A DNA stretch of 45,198 bases from a virus, in the IMG/VR virus record IMGVR_UViG_3300035698_003692, positions 1 through 45,198 of that record; one strand, 5' to 3'. The stretch's first letter is position 1. Each line of letters starts with the position of its first letter. Position numbers and translations under genes: made by a program. Under the pieces are notes generated by a model that was not told where the DNA came from, did no database searches, and worked only from the letters and a program-made list of their open reading frames with translations. Below, in pieces: positions 44,001 to 45,198 of the stretch.

Positions 44001-44133
44001 TAGAGAGACGGGAAGACAGAGAGGAGATTATGAAATATTTATTAAAGCTTCAAAGTTAGTACCAGCCTACAAAAACCTATCTAGACTTAACCCAGAGGGA
44101 ATTAAAGACTCAGGAGTGTTTTATATTTTTTAG
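41032..44133 (+). CDS. giant cargo protein with polymerase-like N-terminus and C-terminal hydrophobic segment
   Basis: 1033 residues, two bases after the polymerase stop. Residues 1-68 resemble the polymerase N-terminus: MxC start, SxLFKK[LI] (15-21), then FK-E-YG and a [LQ]NGEP-like turn. The middle is helical and charged. Near the C-terminus is a hydrophobic helix (about 899-916, AATIVSLIASAALLSHAG), then an ALGGFNYLVYMTNRIKTEIF / NPVEALRLFQSPAAS segment I associate with the C-terminal domain of crAss-like ejection proteins and of 'large polyvalent' phage proteins. A membrane channel or an ejection partner of the polymerase is possible. No enzyme motif seen. Confidence 0.65.
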   Translation: MACNLSLNASNGEKSILFKKIAKVSNNIDVAIDAYYFTKTEEFKREYGDWENGEVPKEFLDLNGEPLYETFSDKDYMQDIDYSEIELEAKTDMYKKLMEEIPSVLSKIEKNIDSLKRTGKNGELIKKLEYIKPLLMTGDVNTGIPKFIESARTHIISLRNRAEARTDIKDIRRTYKDAKSYEMVLDILDALQIDSESREIFSEDLFKGGAQIRSDLAELESMYFNAASKHLVDGLHEQDKSWSKDDIRKWLSSSPRDVKYTEKLLEAMVDSQDKLLASVGNLVGNQEHAIRREKIDFNNELSNLVDSVIDEAGSSNSDKVFSPIIHTKANGELHILDISAEDTKGKNLESDEQFRKVQEIKRTNPKLMEFLVFYTDTMTKLNSGIPDRAVLGTRLPSVLKDSLERMQGKSIKENSKQIWDETGKAILRSNLDMEKGMINDASGKPIDQIPTFYTQKYDSVDFEDTYNEKYKELIEGGMEDNEAGVSASTYAEKVATDKMAKLITKDLSHSLQAFHAMAINFSKKNEILDLLESAKDVVESKRRRYVKIDKAGRTVTTKDHLGNVIPETILGPESRAAETLNTFLQMHVYGQKETDLGYFDLLGKKFDTNKVLRQINKKTSLVQMALNFLASSANIAVGEYNNSLEALAGEYTSGKSYKKAGKIYRQGIGDVMADIGSRKSNSLVNQINDHYQILGDYNPSNVKVNENSKFKRLFKTNMLFFMQESGEHFLQMRMGMSVLDHIKTFDKNGKETGTLLDAHKKGDGKISIENTFIEGKDGKIVPYDVSQQNRVTNKISAVLRKVHGNYSAQTATAAKQDARTAMILKYRDWAYEGLVRRFGGKQTYVNLEQDATGFYKDGFNTMWKLKDDLKTLNFQLIKEDWQNLTPNERANVKRLVAEAATIVSLIASAALLSHAGKGMEDDYDSDKLTDRLALGGFNYLVYMTNRIKTEIFAYVNPVEALRLFQSPAASTTLIENTIKLLGQFMDPTEIRETGRQRGDYEIFIKASKLVPAYKNLSRLNPEGIKDSGVFYIF

Positions 44134-44141
44134 TATATTTG
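44134..44141 (+). promoter_or_regulatory. candidate -7 promoter element before the fibre gene
   Basis: TATATTTG is a full match to TAnnTTTG, placed at the 3' end of the 1033-residue gene and 16 bases before ATG at 44158. No TTTG lies at the 21-base spacing of the two better promoters, so this is only a candidate. Confidence 0.35.
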
Positions 44142-44157
44142 TTTAAACTTACGTATC

Positions 44158-45198
44158 ATGGCAATAATTTATTCATTACAGAAATCATTAAGTAATGTAA
44201 TGTTGAGTGTTTCACAAATAACTACCCTCAGATTAATATTTGAGGGTGAAGTTGTTCAGGACAATACTTTACAAACTGGCTCTACTGTACCCTTGGAATC
44301 TTCTCAAGATGGTGAGTATGAGCTGACACTATCAGCAGACGGAGAATCTAGTGTAGTAGAAAAATTTAAAATTGTTAGAAATTTACAATACTCTTTATGT
44401 AAAGATGTTGTGAGAGTTGTATGTTCAGATGATAATTGCGAATGCAACCACACAACTGAAACAGCTCAAAATTTATTCAATAAATTATTATACTACAACG
44501 TCTTAAAACAATCTGATGCTTCAATTTTCAGATTAAACAATTATCTGGTCAATGCTATAAAAATACTAGACTCTTGTACTCAAGATGCAATTAGTGATAT
44601 TATACGTGAAGACAGAGTTAGTTTGTACAATGAGGAAAACCTAGAATTATTAAAGAAATTAGTCTTTCTTTATTGGTCAGGGTTCTACTTCCTTCAAAAA
44701 TTAACTACTGGATCAGAAGATGTAATGGAACTAAAAGAATTGTTTCAGTATAATAAAATTGTAGACTGTGCTTGTGGTACGTGTTTTAATATTAAAACTT
44801 TAGAATCTATCTTCAATGGAGAATTAGATCCAGTTACGTCAAGGCCAGTTATTTCTTTGTTAGGAGATAACCCATTAGTTTTAAATCTTGGAGAGACTTA
44901 TGAGGAATTAGGAGCAATAGTTCAGGATTCTATTGAAGGAGATTTAAGCTCAGAACTTATTATTGACAGTTCTGATGTGGATATAAAACATGGTTCTTAC
45001 CAAGTTTTATATAATGCTCAGAATGCTCAAGGATATGATGCAACTGAAGTAGTTAGAACTGTTCAAGTGGGATATCAATCAGCTGGAGATACTATTAATG
45101 AAGTATTTAATGTTGTTCAAAGAACTATTGAAGTTGAAGTAGGTTCAACAATTCAAGCTAGTATAGATATTGATTTCCAAAAAGGATACATAGAATCA
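44158..45198 (+). CDS. tail-fibre-like protein with DUF5011-type Ig domain, 3' end outside window
   Basis: Reads 347 codons from ATG at 44158 to the window edge with no stop. Residues 1-75 are strand-rich. A Cys-rich helical region follows: Cys at 81, 89, 94, 96, 140, 204, 206, 209, including CECNH (94-98) and CACGTC (204-209). Residues about 230-304 form a domain starting PVISLLGDNPLVLNLGETY, with 'GAIVQDSIEGDL' and a C-terminal VRTVQV strand, as in DUF5011/Cry22Aa Ig-like domains that decorate surface and adhesion proteins. Position after the cargo genes and domain type suggest a receptor-binding tail fibre or appendage; more Ig-like sequence (VEVGSTIQASIDIDF) begins at the edge. Confidence 0.7.
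   Translation, partial: MAIIYSLQKSLSNVMLSVSQITTLRLIFEGEVVQDNTLQTGSTVPLESSQDGEYELTLSADGESSVVEKFKIVRNLQYSLCKDVVRVVCSDDNCECNHTTETAQNLFNKLLYYNVLKQSDASIFRLNNYLVNAIKILDSCTQDAISDIIREDRVSLYNEENLELLKKLVFLYWSGFYFLQKLTTGSEDVMELKELFQYNKIVDCACGTCFNIKTLESIFNGELDPVTSRPVISLLGDNPLVLNLGETYEELGAIVQDSIEGDLSSELIIDSSDVDIKHGSYQVLYNAQNAQGYDATEVVRTVQVGYQSAGDTINEVFNVVQRTIEVEVGSTIQASIDIDFQKGYIES

Noticed and set aside
6974-44133. Stop-codon reassignment, known in some crAss-like phages
   Set aside because: TAG, TAA and TGA all occur at natural gene ends followed closely by the next start, and long genes are uninterrupted under the standard code.
1-45198. CRISPR arrays, insertion sequences, integrase or attachment sites
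   Set aside because: No repeated spaced units, transposase or recombinase motifs, or paired terminal repeats were seen.

Overview
The window is a piece of a crAss-like phage genome (order Crassvirales; double-stranded DNA, short tail, Bacteroidota host). Three things support this. The gene order is terminase large subunit, portal, scaffold-like protein, major capsid protein, ring proteins, muzzle, then a train of giant virion cargo proteins. One giant protein of 2172 residues carries the DFDID metal-binding motif of crAss-like virion RNA polymerases. The promoters look like host Bacteroidota promoters (TTTG and TAnnTTTG), and start codons have A-rich leaders rather than strong Shine-Dalgarno sites. 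The DNA is AT-rich and uses ordinary stop codons.

Layout. Positions 1-1628 hold a leftward arm of very small genes, mostly of unknown function, including a pair of related two-helix membrane proteins. Positions 1629-1748 are a divergent promoter region. Positions 1749-6970 hold a rightward block of small genes: a membrane protein, likely DNA-binding winged-helix or HU-like proteins, and crAss-type conserved unknowns. Positions 6974-18940 are the packaging, capsid and neck module: TerL, portal, scaffold, major capsid protein, ring or adaptor proteins. Positions 18940-44133 are the tail and ejection module: muzzle, a lysozyme-bearing cargo protein, a 543-residue cargo protein, a 2064-residue protein ending in an HExxH zincin-like domain, the virion RNA polymerase, and a 1033-residue protein with a C-terminal membrane-type segment. 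A tail-fibre-like protein with a DUF5011-type Ig domain starts at 44158 and runs off the right edge.

How it fits together. TerL pumps DNA through the portal into a shell built from the capsid protein on the scaffold. Ring proteins and the muzzle seal the neck. The cargo proteins are expected to be packed in the virion and ejected first. Lysozyme would open the peptidoglycan and the RNA polymerase would transcribe the first genes. The zincin may process the cargo.

Most unusual points. (1) Several small genes upstream of TerL appear split by single-base frameshifts (A8 tract at 511-518; about 2157-2183; about 4073-4121; possibly about 6329-6350), while more than 35 kb of structural genes is intact. 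(2) A 15-bp perfect dyad, AAAAGT-TGT-ACTTTT, sits just before one start codon and recurs in slightly degenerate form before another; it could be an operator or a hairpin promoter. (3) The RNA polymerase and the next giant protein share an N-terminal module. (4) Terminator-like hairpins repeatedly lie within about 15 bases of a start codon.
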